The position numbers and the translations under genes were made by a program. Shown here one piece after another: positions 34,051 to 46,059 of a stretch of DNA of 64,000 bases. This stretch comes from Caprimulgus europaeus (lineage: Eukaryota; Chordata; Aves; Caprimulgiformes; Caprimulgidae): positions 8,993,501 to 9,057,500 of the forward strand of contig OU015543.1 of NCBI GenBank assembly GCA_907165065.1, written 5' to 3'. The notes below the pieces were generated by a model. It did no database searches. It was not told the origin of the DNA and saw nothing but the letters and a program-made list of their open reading frames with translations. Position 1 is the stretch's first letter. Every line of letters starts with the position of its first letter.

Positions 34051-37000
34051 AAGCGAATGACTGCAGCGGGAGCCGAGGGAGCTGCAAGATCGTGTTTTTT
34101 CTCTAAACTCCCAAACATTTCACAGGGGAAGACCCCTCAGGGGTCTTTCACCGCGGTTCTGACAGTCCCTCCTGGGCACAGTGGTGGGACGGGACTGCTC
34201 AAACCCCCTCGGCTGATCCCCAAAGTGTCACTCCACATCGCAGAGGGGATGGGATGGCCCTGCCTTGGTGGTGACCAGCACCGATGGGACGATGGGAAAA
34301 CCAGATGTCTGCTGCCAGCCCACACTCTGGGCTCTGATTATCCTCCCCTTTGGGCAGCAGGAGGGACACGGCAGCCCTGTGACATCCAGCTGAGCATCCA
34401 CACTAGGAGGAAAGGAATAAACAAAGTGCAGCCAGACATGGGCAGAACAAAATATTTAATGTACCTTTTCTCAAAGGCAGTCACGCCTTGTGCGCGTTGT
34501 GCTCGGGTGCTTCGGACAACAGCAGCTGCAAAAGATCCACTCAGGCAACACAACAAAATGCCGCAGAGAATTACAGTTCTACATCACAAGAGAAACTGAA
34601 ACCCCAGTTAAAGACAATCTATTCCCAGCCCGACCGTGGAACATTCATTTATTTAAAGAAAATGATGCTATGGGGCTCCGGATGAGCATCCTGAGCACAG
34701 AACCGTCCCAGGCACTCGGCGAGCCCGCGGCGCTGCAGGAAACAGCGGGGTCATCACAGAACTCGGGGGTCAACGTTCTCCCATCCAGGACCAGCTAAGA
34801 ACGATGGTTCTGACAACTACAGTGCAACTTGGCCTGAATGCTTTTCCTGCTAAAGTGCTTTTGGACATCCTGCTGGTGAAAGGCACTAGAAGAAAACAAA
34901 CACAATCGCTGAGCAGCTTGTGAGGTGAGTTTCAAGCAATGCAAATCCTCGCTGAGGGGATTACATCAGAGTGAAATCCCAGGCATCCCAACGTGCAAAC
35001 TCCAGTGCAGTCTCACAGAAAGTCTCTCACTGCGTTGAGTCACTTGAAAATGAACGGGTGTGCAGTTTCCAAGAGCAAATCTGTCCCAGCGTATGGAAGA
35101 ACAAGGTGACCACAGATCTCTCCCATCTCCTGCTCCTCTAATTCTGGGAAATTTAGCTTCAAATGGTGTGTGTTCTGTCAGAGCAGCATCAGAAATAAGA
35201 CCTGTCCTTTTCCTGCTTTGCACTACACCAGTCTCATTCCCAAAGAGAAAACAACATTCCTGGCACAGCGACTCCCAGGCAGCAAAGCGCACCTCAGAAA
35301 TTTCCGAGAGATGCTGCTGAGCAGGGGCCAGGGATGGAGCCACCGTCAGATGCATCTTCTAACAGTGTATTGTTGAGGCTGTCACTTCCTTCTCCTTCAC
35401 TCTCTAGAAGACCAGCTGCCTCCATGGGCCTGTGACATTCATCACTAACAGCCCAAAGGGATCGATATATCAACCAACCTCGCCGACCAGGGAGCGCCTC
35501 TTCCGCAGCCACAACTGAAACTCTGACTCTGCCATCTGCTTGGATGGAGACAAGCTCATCTAATGCAGAGTGGAGGAAAAAACTATCCCAGAGAGGAAAA
35601 GCTGCTCTCCAGTCTCCACTACTGCCCTCTCTGCAGAGCAGCCAAGTTTCATGCCCCTAAAGCTGTTTGCCTGCAGGACCTCAAGCGCCACAGCACACCC
35701 AGGGAACACAACCTTAGCAGAGCACAGAATTTTCTGTTCTTTATTCCTTGTCCCTGTGACAACCAAAGCAACTCACCCCCTATTCCAGGAATTGCCAGTC
35801 TCACTGCCAAGTTCCTAAGTGGTTTCCCCCTATTTTGTGCAGTTTAACATCAGCTCTTTGACATAAAGTGGAAAACCAGAGTCTTGTCAGGTTTAGGCAG
35901 GATGGATGAGTCCTGATCTCCTCTGGAAGCTCAGGTCAGCACTGAAAGTTTTCTGCTGTGGCCAGTCCTGTCCCTGCTAACCACGACAACATTCCTCCCT
36001 ACCAGCAGCCAGTAACAATCCCAACCTGTTTGTGTCTGTTTCAAAATGACATATTTCTCTCCCTCAGAAGGATGCCACAGGGCTAAGTTCATTACTGGTT
36101 ATGATGTCTTTCCAGGAACAACAGATGAACAATAAACATGGGTAAAATATTGTCAAGAAGATTTTTGGGGAATCTCAGAAGAGTCTAAATAACACAGGAA
36201 ATGCCAAAAGGATTGAAGTGCTTTGAGAAACTTTACTCCACATTCTTTGCCTTTTCTCCTCTAAGCCAAACTGCCCATTTTTAGATTCCAGGCAGCTAAC
36301 GCTCCCTCCTCGAGGCTCACACATCAGCCTCCTGCCTGACACTGCTCAGTCCAGGCACCTGCAGGGAAACAGACACTTTGCACTCCAAGATCTCAGACCA
36401 CAGCAGACACCAAGTTATTTGGCCTGGTCTTGCACAGAATCTCTCTAGATATCTCAGCCACCAGTGAAACAGCTGCCCTTTAAAAACAGCCTCTCACAGT
36501 AGTTCAGGATAAGTGAGCAATGCTGATATGCTTAAAATCGCCAGGAGAAGTTACGTCAGCAGCATGGAATTGGTCAGGCTGGAATTTAGCCAGACTATTT
36601 GGGATTAACACCCTGAATATTGCAGAAGAGCCACGAAAAGCTCTGCATTAAGAGAAGAACCATCAAACCATCCTCTAAATAACTGCCCTGCTCTGCCCTA
36701 CCCACCACTCCTCGGATGCCCAATGTGCCTCCGTATCAGAGCGGCTCTTCCTCGGGAGTGAAGTCTGCCTTCCACATGCTGGTGCAACCACACCCTGCTC
36801 AGCTTGAAAAAAAAAAGAGAATAAAGGAGGAGGAAGAAAGTAATTTTTCTCTTTTCCCCTGTTATGTAAATCAGAGTTGTTGGTTGGCTGTTTGTTTTTT
36901 GGTTTTTTTTCTAACCATTCATAAAACCTTTGAAACTCCAGAAAAAACACTTCTCCAGCTCTAATTCAATCATCCTTTTCTTGTCAAACACCATGCCAAG

Positions 37001-38091
37001 CCAACCAATTCTGATTTGATGTTCAGCCCTCTCCCTTCTGCTAATCTTGTCAAAGCATTTTCATCTGTTAGCATCATCGTAGGACTAAGGTTCAGAAATG
37101 TTTTGAGGTCACTACAGAAATACTTGCTAGAAACATTCAAAGGTAGTATTAAAAAAAAAAAAAGACATTTACTAGTTTCCACAGGACATTTCCTTCATTA
37201 TTCCAACTTAGACTAAATATTTCTAAAATAAACTGCATCTGTTTGCTCACTGCATTGAAAAAAATCACCCTGAAGTAAGAATTCGGCTTGTGCGTTGAAT
37301 CCCCTTAGAGCAGGGTTCTTAATCTGCAGATCTACTTGTAAAAAGCGTGACTGAGGCAATGCAAAACCCTAAGAGATGTACAGCAGGACACACAGGAAGA
37401 GAAATGGGCACCTGGGATACAATCAAGCTCATCAGAATTAAAGGAAGAGCAAGTTTGGGTCAGCATGATCCACTAGAAGGTTTAAGGTGGCTGAGAATGT
37501 GCAGCCAGCGAATGGGAATCAAGAAGCAGCAGCTGGCAGCAAAGGAAAGGAAATCCGAGGCTCTGTGAACACTGATGAGGTTTGAACTGACTTTGTAACA
37601 GCAGGACAGAGCCCCTCGTGCAACACAGGGAGAAGAACACGGTGCAGACAGCAGGCCACAGAGCAGGGCAGTAAAGCTGTGCGGGGGCAGTGACAGGCAG
37701 TGACACTCGTTAGTCAGGCAGCAGTAGCCAGGCCAGGATCCCTCTCTGCCATTCAGGGCAAGCCCAGGAATTCACCCACTTCAGCAGGGGCCTCTTCTGA
37801 GCAGTCTCTGCTGGGCAGTTATCTGCTTGGTTCCTCGCTCTCCCCACTGAATATGTGCTGGTATTAGAGGAGACGGAGAAAAAAAGTGCTCAGCTGAGCA
37901 GCTTCCAGCAAAGCAGTTCAGTGTCTTCAGCAGAACTGCAGTCACCTTCTCCTTCTGCTTGATCCCAGGAGGCGATTTCCTACAGGCTGGTGGAGCCCTG
38001 ACGTTTCCAACAAGCTCATGACAGAGCAAAGCCATCAGTTTCCTCTCCTCCAAAACACCAGGTAGCTGTATCCACGCTCCTCTCAGCCTTC
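34051..38091 (-). other. SLC25A19 3' UTR and flank to the MIF4GD island
   Basis: Four kilobases without a recognisable exon or interspersed repeat. On the SLC25A19 strand the first AATAAA after the stop codon is at 35740-35745, a second at 34648-34653 and an ATTAAA at 34455-34460. No signal occurs within the first 2 kb, so the 3' UTR is either long or uses a variant signal. Confidence 0.45.
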
Positions 38092-41000
38092 CTACCTCTT
38101 GCTGTCAGTGTGTTTCAGGGCACACAGGAGGCTGCAAAACAGCTCATACCAAAAGAAGATCAGGCCAGTAGAGACAGCAGCCTTCAGCAAGCTGGGAGAA
38201 AGGCCCTTAAAGAATCCACCTGGGCCCTCCTCTCGTATGATCTGCCTTATGCAGTCCAGGAGACCCCTATAGACCCGTACCTGGGAGAGAAACAGCAAAA
38301 AGGTTAAACAAGAAAAATCCAGAACCACTCACCTGGAAAAGAACACAGAGAGCCCCAAACTGCAACACTGAAACATAACCTGGATGTGCAGTCTGGAGAT
38401 GCCTCTCTGGCTATTACTAGAACTGAAAGTTTTGGAGAGTCACTTTGTAGAGAGTGGGGTAAAGGAAAAGCCATCAGCAATGGCTTGTGGAAATCATTCT
38501 AACTGAATGCTCCTGAAATCTTTATGCCACAACAGCATGTGTTATTTAAGTTTGTACAAGTTTGTGAAGTAACTATTTCAGATTGTGCTGCTTCTGTTTT
38601 CCATCCCCTCACTCTCTAAGGAGGAACAACTTTTCAGTTTTCTGACAGAAAGAAAACAAAGCTCCAGCACTTGGAAGTCTTTAAATTAGCTCTCAACATG
38701 TCATCGTGTCACACTGTGAAGGTTTAACTTCTTGTGACACATCAGTATTAAAAATTAACTCTGTACCTCGCTTGAAGAGGAAAAGCATCCAGTGCAATGG
38801 GTTAAAGTCAAATTCCTATCCCAGAGTTTCTTGAGGTACAGACTGATTTGCTTCTCACATCCAAGGAATTTGAAAGAAAAAAGAAAATTCCCACATTTCA
38901 TGGGGGAAAAAAAAGAGAGAGCTCCTTGCAAGATCTGTATTTGTCTTACAGTGTACTCTGAGGTGGTAAGGATGGTGCTAAAGAACACCAGAAGTATTTA
39001 ATCTGCTCTGAATTTTGGGATGTTCTGTACATAAGACACAGGCTGAACACTTGGTGCCCATTCCTTGTATCAAAACATTAATTGCAGAAAAGGACCCTGG
39101 CAGACAGGCGATGCCAGCATAAAGCTGGTGTCATCCTCTGCTAGAAATGTGGTACTAAATCACAGATACCAAGCTGCAACTAGAAAAGTAAAGTAAATCA
39201 AAACCTCTTTGTCTGCCTAACTCGTCCCTAGCTCCGAGAAAGCCAACCTGATGGCGATGCATGAGAACACAGAGCACAGGTATGTTGGATAAAATCACAA
39301 AACTAACCCATTTTGTTCATGCAGCTATTCCCATTATTAAGCAAGACCAATGCTCAGCTCCCAGAAGTTCTCCAGGAGGTCCCAACCCGAACACAACAGG
39401 TACCACCAGTGAATCATCACTGCCTTCTGGATAACTGGCTCTGGATTGTCTTGATGCAAATCCATACTCATGAAAACCAGTCAATTCCAACATTTCTCAC
39501 CTGCCCAAAGGCTGCCCGAGCCTGCTCAAAGCCACCCACTTGCAGGCGCTTTTTGAACAGGTCAAAAGGGTAAGTGAGGGTCTTGCTGAGGATTCCAGCG
39601 CAGCTGCCACAAACGAGGTTCTTAACATTGCCTGAGAAGCAGAAAAGGGGATACGACAGCAGGGAGAGAAAAAAGATGATTAGCAGCAAGCTCTGAATAA
39701 GCAGTCATGAGAAGTAAGTTAAAAATCACTTTTAACAAGAAGTAAGGCCAAAAAAGCCCTTTAAAGTTGCATCCTCTCTTCTGCACAGCTTGGGCCACAG
39801 AACTTCAGTCTGTATTTTCTGCATCAGGCTCACCATGCCCACTGCAGCCTGAGAGTTAACACCCCATCTTGGTTCCTTACATGGATTTATGCTTTTGCTC
39901 TGCCAAATGGCATTGTACAAAAAACCCCCCCCCCCGAGTCACTAGAGAACCTGCCACCAGTGGGTGGAAAAGTTTTCATGCCCCCCAAATAAAAGCCTGA
40001 TCACTGGAAATCTCACTCCTGATCGCTCACACTGAGTTCATTCTGGCATGGAGTAAGTCACAAGCTGATGCTGCCTGACGATTTCAAAGGCTTGTGAGAA
40101 ATGAGTTTTGTGGTATTAGACTTTTTCCTGACAAATATGAGTTCCCAGCACAAAACTACCATCCAACTCTTTCATCTAAAACCAAATATGCAGATATGAT
40201 ACTGGAAGTCTAAGTCCTCTACTTGAAGAAATTCCATTGAGGAACAAACCCACGCTGATGTTGCATACACTCTCCCTCAGGAAGGCACTAGCACCTAGAA
40301 CTGTAAAGGTGACAGGTCCCATCAGGATGATGTTCTCTTATAATGGAGCTATAAATCAATATAAAAACATCAAATCAAGAGCTTGGCAGTTTTAAATTAA
40401 GGTAAATGAATCATCTTCTGTAACAGCTGTGCTGGAATCTGCAGGCAGATTTCCTGAGGAAATCCAAGAGTTCTGTCTCCACAGCACTAATGAAACTGAG
40501 AAAGATTACACCAGCACTGGCTTCCCACAGTGTGAGTAATGTGACACAGCTCAAGAAAGAGTACCCTGGCCTGTGACATTTCACTTGGCCATCCATCCAC
40601 ATTTCCACCATGGTTATTCCATAACATGACATGTTTGTAAAGTTGGCTGCACTTACTTTCACATTATCTGTGCAGGAGTAACAATGAGAGATGGAAAATT
40701 GAGATACTTTTCAGATGTTGCACTGAAAAGAGTGATAGGATAAAAAATTGAGTTATGTCAGTCTCCCAAACTAGCATTCATCCTTCCTTCCTCTCCAGAT
40801 TGCTGACATCACTCTAACAAGTGCCCACCTCCTTTCTTTCCTTCAGCTGGAATCACCCATTCAGAAAACTGTTGCAGGATGTTGTAGAAGTAGAACTGGA
40901 GACCAGCATACGGGAAGATAGCAACGATGGTGGGGGTCAAACCTCTGTAGAAAGTCCGAGGCCCTTCTGTCTGGTACATCATCAGCACCGCATGGCGAAG

Positions 41001-43986
41001 GTTGGGATAGACCTGGACAGTAAAGGAGAAGATGATTCTCTAGTGAAACAGGCTGAAAACAGCAAACCAAAGGTCAGGTTATTTCCCAGTAATGCAGATA
41101 GGAAGTTCCCACTGCCCAAAATATAATTGACTCATTTTCAGCACAAAGGGATGAACAAAGTGATTTTTGCTCATCTTCACATATTGTTGGCTAAAGCACT
41201 TGTGACTCTTGTAAGTTGACAGCCTAACCCCACCTCTGAGCCACAAGAGACTAATTGAATGACCAGTCATTAGGTCTGCACTGAAAGGCCTGGGCTGACA
41301 CTGTATCCCACATCCAAGCTGTGCTGCTGAGGGGAAGAAACAAGGCACAGAGCTAAGAGCTGTGGCCTGAGACCACTTACATCACAGCCACGATTATTTA
41401 TTTTTCTAACAGCTCTGCTTGCTCCTGCAACAGAATTCAAGTAATATATATTGTGATTCTACTGCAGGCTAAGTCAAAAACCAGAAGTGGTTCTGATACA
41501 AACTCATATGAGTCTAGTTATTATGGACTTAACTAGCATGGAGACCAATTCTTGCATAAATAAGAACATGAAACACAAGTGAAAGGTGACTGGTTTCAAG
41601 TAATCATAGAATCCCAGACTGGTTTGGCAGGGACCCTAAAGCTCATCCAGTTCCAACCCCCTGCCAGCAGCAGGGACACCTTCCACTAGACCAGGTTGCT
41701 CAAAGCCTCATCCAACCTGGCCAAGAACACTTCCAGGGAGGAGCAGCCACAGCTTCTCTGGGCAACCTGGGCCAGGGTCTGACCACTCTTGCAGGAAAGA
41801 ATTTCTTCCTAATATCTCATCTAAACCTCTCCTCTTCCAGTTTAGAGCCATTTCCCCTTGTTCTGTCATTAACTGCTCTTATAAAAAAAAAGGTATCACC
41901 CTCATCATTATCTAAACACGACTCTGTGCAAGCAGGAAGTTTCAAACACGCAATGTTCAGCAGACTGGGGAGTGTACTCTATAAACGGCCAACAGCTGAA
42001 ATGAAAATTGAGTTATCCTGTTAAGGACAGTTTCTCCTTTCTGGATGACCTGTCAGAAGTCAAACACAATCAGAAGCAGCAAAACACAAGAAAGCTGTGT
42101 CAACAGCACAGAGGATACCCTGGCAACAGTGCAAACATTGCCCAATAACACCACCTGTGTCTTTATGCTAACCCACAGACTCTCATGTATTTTTCAAAGC
42201 TCCTGTGCTCATACACAGGAAATATTGCTACTGCTATGGATAATAATGCCAAACACTAACCCTCAGCCATACCTTAGGCTCACCCTGAGCAGCAAAGCGG
42301 GTGCGCAGCGTGTCAACAGGCTGAACTGCCACAGTGGCCGTGCAAGCAGCCAGTCCCCCGCAGACGAAGTGCACAAAGGAGTCGCGGGCATCGTACGAGG
42401 TGAAGTTGTGCACCAGTTTTGTCAAGCTTTCAAACGCCATGAACTGACAGAAACAAGCACACACAGGTGAAGGAGTCAATCTTTATCACTGACACAGATC
42501 TCCTGCTCCTCTCTCATTTCACCAAAAGAGCTCCACCCACTGCTTGTAACCACCTTCTCGCTCTGTCCTTCAAAAGTCCTCCCCCACTTGCAGCCTGTTG
42601 GAGCATGTGCTCAAAGAACACCTTGTAAAAATCACTGAGCAGCCCGGGGAATGCTTGGGATATTCTGATCTCTTGACACTTCTGCTAAGTCTTGCATTTA
42701 GAATTGCTAAAAACTTATTTTAATGCATTATGTGTCCTGAAGAATATTTGCTATATTAAAGATATGCTGCCCATTACTCTTTCAACCCCTGCTCATAAAC
42801 TTTGCTGTTAATATTTACAAATTAAGCCCAACAATGCTGTGGAAAGCACCATCATCAGCTTCACTGATTTTTTTTCCTAACAAGCTGTTAGGGTGACATC
42901 ATGATCAAAAGCCAAAAACTCCACAGGGTCAGAAGATGAGCAGCTGAGGAACAAGCAGGGCTTGCCTCTGACACCAGATACAGACAGAACTCAGTCTGCT
43001 CTAGCTGTGCTCCACACTGGCTGGTCAGCAAGCTCAGGAATATTAACTTAGGAATTATACAACTACACATCTTTGAGACTGGACCTGCCTTGCATCAGTA
43101 CAGTTTAAACCTGGACCTTTCTGCATCTGCCCACGCAGACAATTTGAAGAGAAGTAAAGCAGAGTCCTGTGTACGTGCTCTGGGCACAGAGGATGTCCAG
43201 TCACCCTACCTGAACAGCTCCGTAGCCAACTGAAAGGACCTGAGCAGGAACATGGCCCTTCCAGAAGGCTACCAACCCCTCTTCCTGGAAGATACGATGT
43301 ACAGCTTGCAGGATACCATGATACTTAGCCCCTGGGTTTCTGGGGGAGAGCTGCTCGATCTGAAGCTGGAGGGAAACAGAGAAAACATTTTCAATTTCAC
43401 GTCACATTTCAAGCATCCAATTCAGAAATTCACAACTCTTAAGGGACAACCAATGCTGAGAGATGACATTCTGCCTTCCCACAGAATCACATCAAGAACT
43501 GACCAGGATGTTATTTATGTAGGGCTCTAAAATAATAAAAACATGCATGCAACACAATGGGAATCAGTAAGGATGATGGTGAAATTCAGTCAGACAGCAG
43601 AGCTCATTCAGAAAAACAGAGAAAGAGAATGAACTATGAGAAGTTTGTTCCCATTCAAACACACAAGTTATATAAACAGAAGCAGTGGACTCAAGATAGC
43701 CCCGCTACCTTGCATAACCTGTATACAAGGTAAGTGAGGGCTGAGGAGCAGAGTTAGTGCTCTCTGGTTGCACAAGTGACCTGTTCGTCCAGGCCAAGCT
43801 CAGCTCTGCTCTATAAGGGGCTCTTTCACCTCATCCCCAAGCACACCACGAGGAAGGTACCTGAAAGCGGATCTTGATGACATCCAAGGGGCTGATAAAG
43901 ACCCGAGTGACGAAGCCAGATGCTGATCCTGCTGCAGCTGCTTCCACTGAGGAGACGCACTTGGCCTCAGGGTCATAGCCCACCAT
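38092..43986 (-). CDS. SLC25A19: Mitochondrial thiamine pyrophosphate carrier SLC25A19
   Basis: SLC25A19 exchanges thiamine pyrophosphate for nucleotides across the inner mitochondrial membrane and supplies cofactor to pyruvate and 2-oxoglutarate dehydrogenases. Coding exons: 43861-43986, 43210-43365, 42273-42443, 40829-41012, 39501-39631, 38092-38280; phases agree, 957 bases, 318 residues plus stop (human 320). All three carrier signature motifs PX[DE]XX[KR] are present: [20 protein letters not shown] and [10 protein letters not shown], one per sequence repeat. VCGGLAAC and [19 protein letters not shown] retain the glycines that correspond to human G125 and G177, sites of known disease mutations. 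The start MVGYDPEAK matches the family start; the exon has 22 bases of 5' UTR after an acceptor at 44009. Confidence 0.97.
41602..41880 (-). mobile_element. CR1 LINE 3' fragment in an SLC25A19 intron
   Basis: The plus strand starts AATCATAGAATCCCAGACTG and continues through CAGCAGCAGGGACACCTTCC, TTGCTCAAAGCCTCATCCAA, GAATTTCTTCCTAATATCTC and CCATTTCCCCTTGTTCTGTC. At about 280 bases it is one of the two longest copies in the window, and it is inserted in the sense orientation of the host gene. Confidence 0.93.
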
Positions 43987-44084
43987 GCCTGCCCGGTGGC
44001 CCTGCAGCCTGGGAGGGGGACAGGGGTCTCGGTGAGCCCAGAGGCTCCTTCCCAAACCAAGAGTCTATAGCCTAACCCCCTTCA

Positions 44085-44290
44085 CCCCCCAGACCACCCC
44101 ATCCCAAAGTTTCCCCACTAAAGTTCTCCTCACCTCGAAGACCCACAGACCCCCCCATCCCAAAATTCCCCTCCTAAAGTTCTCCTCACCTCACAGACCC
44201 ACAGACCCCCCCATCCCAAAATTCCCCTCCTAAAGTTCTCCTCACCCCACAGACCCCCAGTCCCCCCTTCCCTCACCTCACAGACCCCCG
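44085..44290. repeat. 56-bp tandem repeat in SLC25A19 intron 1
   Basis: ATCCCAAA recurs at 44101, 44157 and 44213, giving an exact 56-base period over about 3.5 units. Units two and three are nearly identical; the outer ones are more diverged. Each unit contains CTCCTCACC, which on the gene strand is GGTGAGGAG, a donor-like sequence. Confidence 0.92.
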
Positions 44291-44334
44291 CCATCCCACA
44301 GCGCCCCGCCCTCCCCCCAAAACCCCTTCCTTAC

Positions 44335-44660
44335 CCCAAGGGCCACACAGATCACCCCCTACACCACAACCCCCACGCCCCACAGCAGCCTCCCCTCTCC
44401 CTACGGGTCCCTCTGCCCCGCGGCAGGCACCGGAGGCGGATATGGAGCCAAACCGCGGCGGCTGTCCGCGGCCCGGGGCGGTGGTGCGCGGGCAGGGCAG
44501 GGCCGGGCCGCTACAGCCGGCGGCGCCTCCGGCCGCACCGCGCCTGCGCGCCGCGGGGGCCGCTGGGAAGCGTAGTTTCCGCCATGGCGGGGCCCGGCCC
44601 CGGCGCCTCTGAGGGCGGCGGCTGCACCGAGCGGCGGCTGCTGCTCGGCTGGGTCAGGCA
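44335..44660 (-). promoter_or_regulatory. SLC25A19: SLC25A19 CpG promoter and probable noncoding first exon
   Basis: The stretch is CpG-rich and TATA-less. A minus-strand donor CTTGGG followed by GTAAGGAAGG at the 44335/44334 border could close a noncoding first exon that splices to the acceptor at 44009. Upstream motifs: NRF1-like GCGCCTGCGCG at 44540-44550, a ZNF143-like ACTACGCTTCCCAGCG on the minus strand at 44561-44576, and a palindromic YY1-like CCGCCATGGCGG at 44579-44590. This trio is common in promoters of nuclear genes for mitochondrial proteins. Function is inferred from motifs only. Confidence 0.7.
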
Positions 44661-46059
44661 GTAAAATCAGGGGGATTTTGGCTTTTCTTGCAGCCCAGCA
44701 CCAGCTCTGCTGCCACAGGGCAAGAGCCCCCGTGAAGAAAGGGCTTTTCTGACAGGAGTCGTTCCGCCGTGGCCTCAGCCGCCAGTCACACCAGCAGCAA
44801 TAAACATTTTTTTTTTTTTTCTCTATAAAGTACAAGGAAAGGAAAAACTTTTGGAACTTTTCACTAGATACCCGAGGTACGGATAGCACACAATTTTGAG
44901 CAACACACTGTGTTATAGCACTACAAAAACCACCAAGGACTCCCAACCACACTGCAAATCATTTCTCTATGGACTGGACTGGCACAAATGAAAAATAAAG
45001 AACTAATCATAGAAATATCCAGGTATTTCTGAGCAACTACATCTGTATTTGAGCATAATAACTAAGAGCAACTGTTATAAAACCAACCCAAACCCTCACA
45101 TGAGCCTTTTCCTATGGTGTATTAAAATTAACTACAAAAATAATCACAGAATCCCAGACTGGTTTGGGTTGGGAGGAACCTTAAAGCTCCTCCAGTTCCA
45201 ACCCCCCTGCCATGAGCAGGGACACCTTCCACTAGACCAGGTTGCTCAAAGCCTCATCCAACCTGGCCGAGAACACTTCCAGGGAGGAGCAGCCACAGCT
45301 TCTCTGGGCAACCTGAAATTCACAGGCACTTTCTGAACAGAAGCAAAGGCTGGGGAGGAGCTGCAGAGCCAACAAGACTGGCAGCTCCTGCCAGGTAACC
45401 TACAGAGCTGCCCACACACCTCCTTAGCACAACTGGGCAGCTCTTTCTTCAGGCAACAAAAGTGAAAACCATCTGCAAGGCACTGACCAAGCAGAACAAA
45501 AGCTCCTGTGACAGTCTGAGCTGTGGTTGCTGTGCTTACACAAGTCAACACACCCATCTTCTGTCTGTCCTTCAGCAAGATGCTCCAGAAATAACTGGTG
45601 TTTCATTCTCTGTTACTGGCTCCTAATGACATTACAGTCTGTACCACAGGGACACCTGAGCAGTCAGGAAAAACACCTTAAAAAAACCAAAACAAAACCA
45701 AAAAACAAGTGCCACACACTAACTCAGCTGACAAATACAAGGTCTTCAATCTTGGAAGTGACACGATCATTCCTTTCCCCCTCCTCACTATCCCCAGTGC
45801 CACACATGCCAAGTGACACGGCTCTCTGCTGACTGAGCTTGAAAGGGTAATGAATTCACCCAAGCACACCGAGGTTGAACTACGATGCTGATGAGTCTGA
45901 GTGCTTCAGAACAGAGTACACCTCACAACTTTTCCCTCCTACAGCGATTAAATAGTTTATAAATATAAAGTTATATTCTCTAAATTAGCTCGGTCAGTCA
46001 TATTTTGTTCAGTTCACTGAAATAACAGACAGATGCTCAAGTGAAGAATTCAATGTATA
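44661..46059. other. Intergenic region between SLC25A19 promoter and GRB2 3' end
   Basis: About 1.4 kb with one CR1 fragment (45142-45315) and a T run near 44806-44820. I see no gene in it. Confidence 0.6.
45142..45315 (-). mobile_element. CR1 LINE 3' fragment upstream of SLC25A19
   Basis: The plus strand reads AATCACAGAATCCCAGACTG, TTGGGTTGGGAGGAACCTTA, CACCTTCCACTAGACCAGGT and AGCCACAGCTTCTCTGGGCA. It shares the CCCAGACTGG variant and the GAGGAGCAGCCACAGCTTC block with the copies at 41602 and 60013, so it belongs to the same subfamily. Confidence 0.92.

Noticed and set aside
33045-34599. Plus-strand open frames of 328 and 450 codons
   Set aside because: They lie in the CpG island, where stop codons are rare. 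The translation is low-complexity Pro/Arg/Gly, and overlapping frames on both strands are open too.
39928-39937. Run of C at an intron position in SLC25A19
   Set aside because: A simple homopolymer, with no associated structure.
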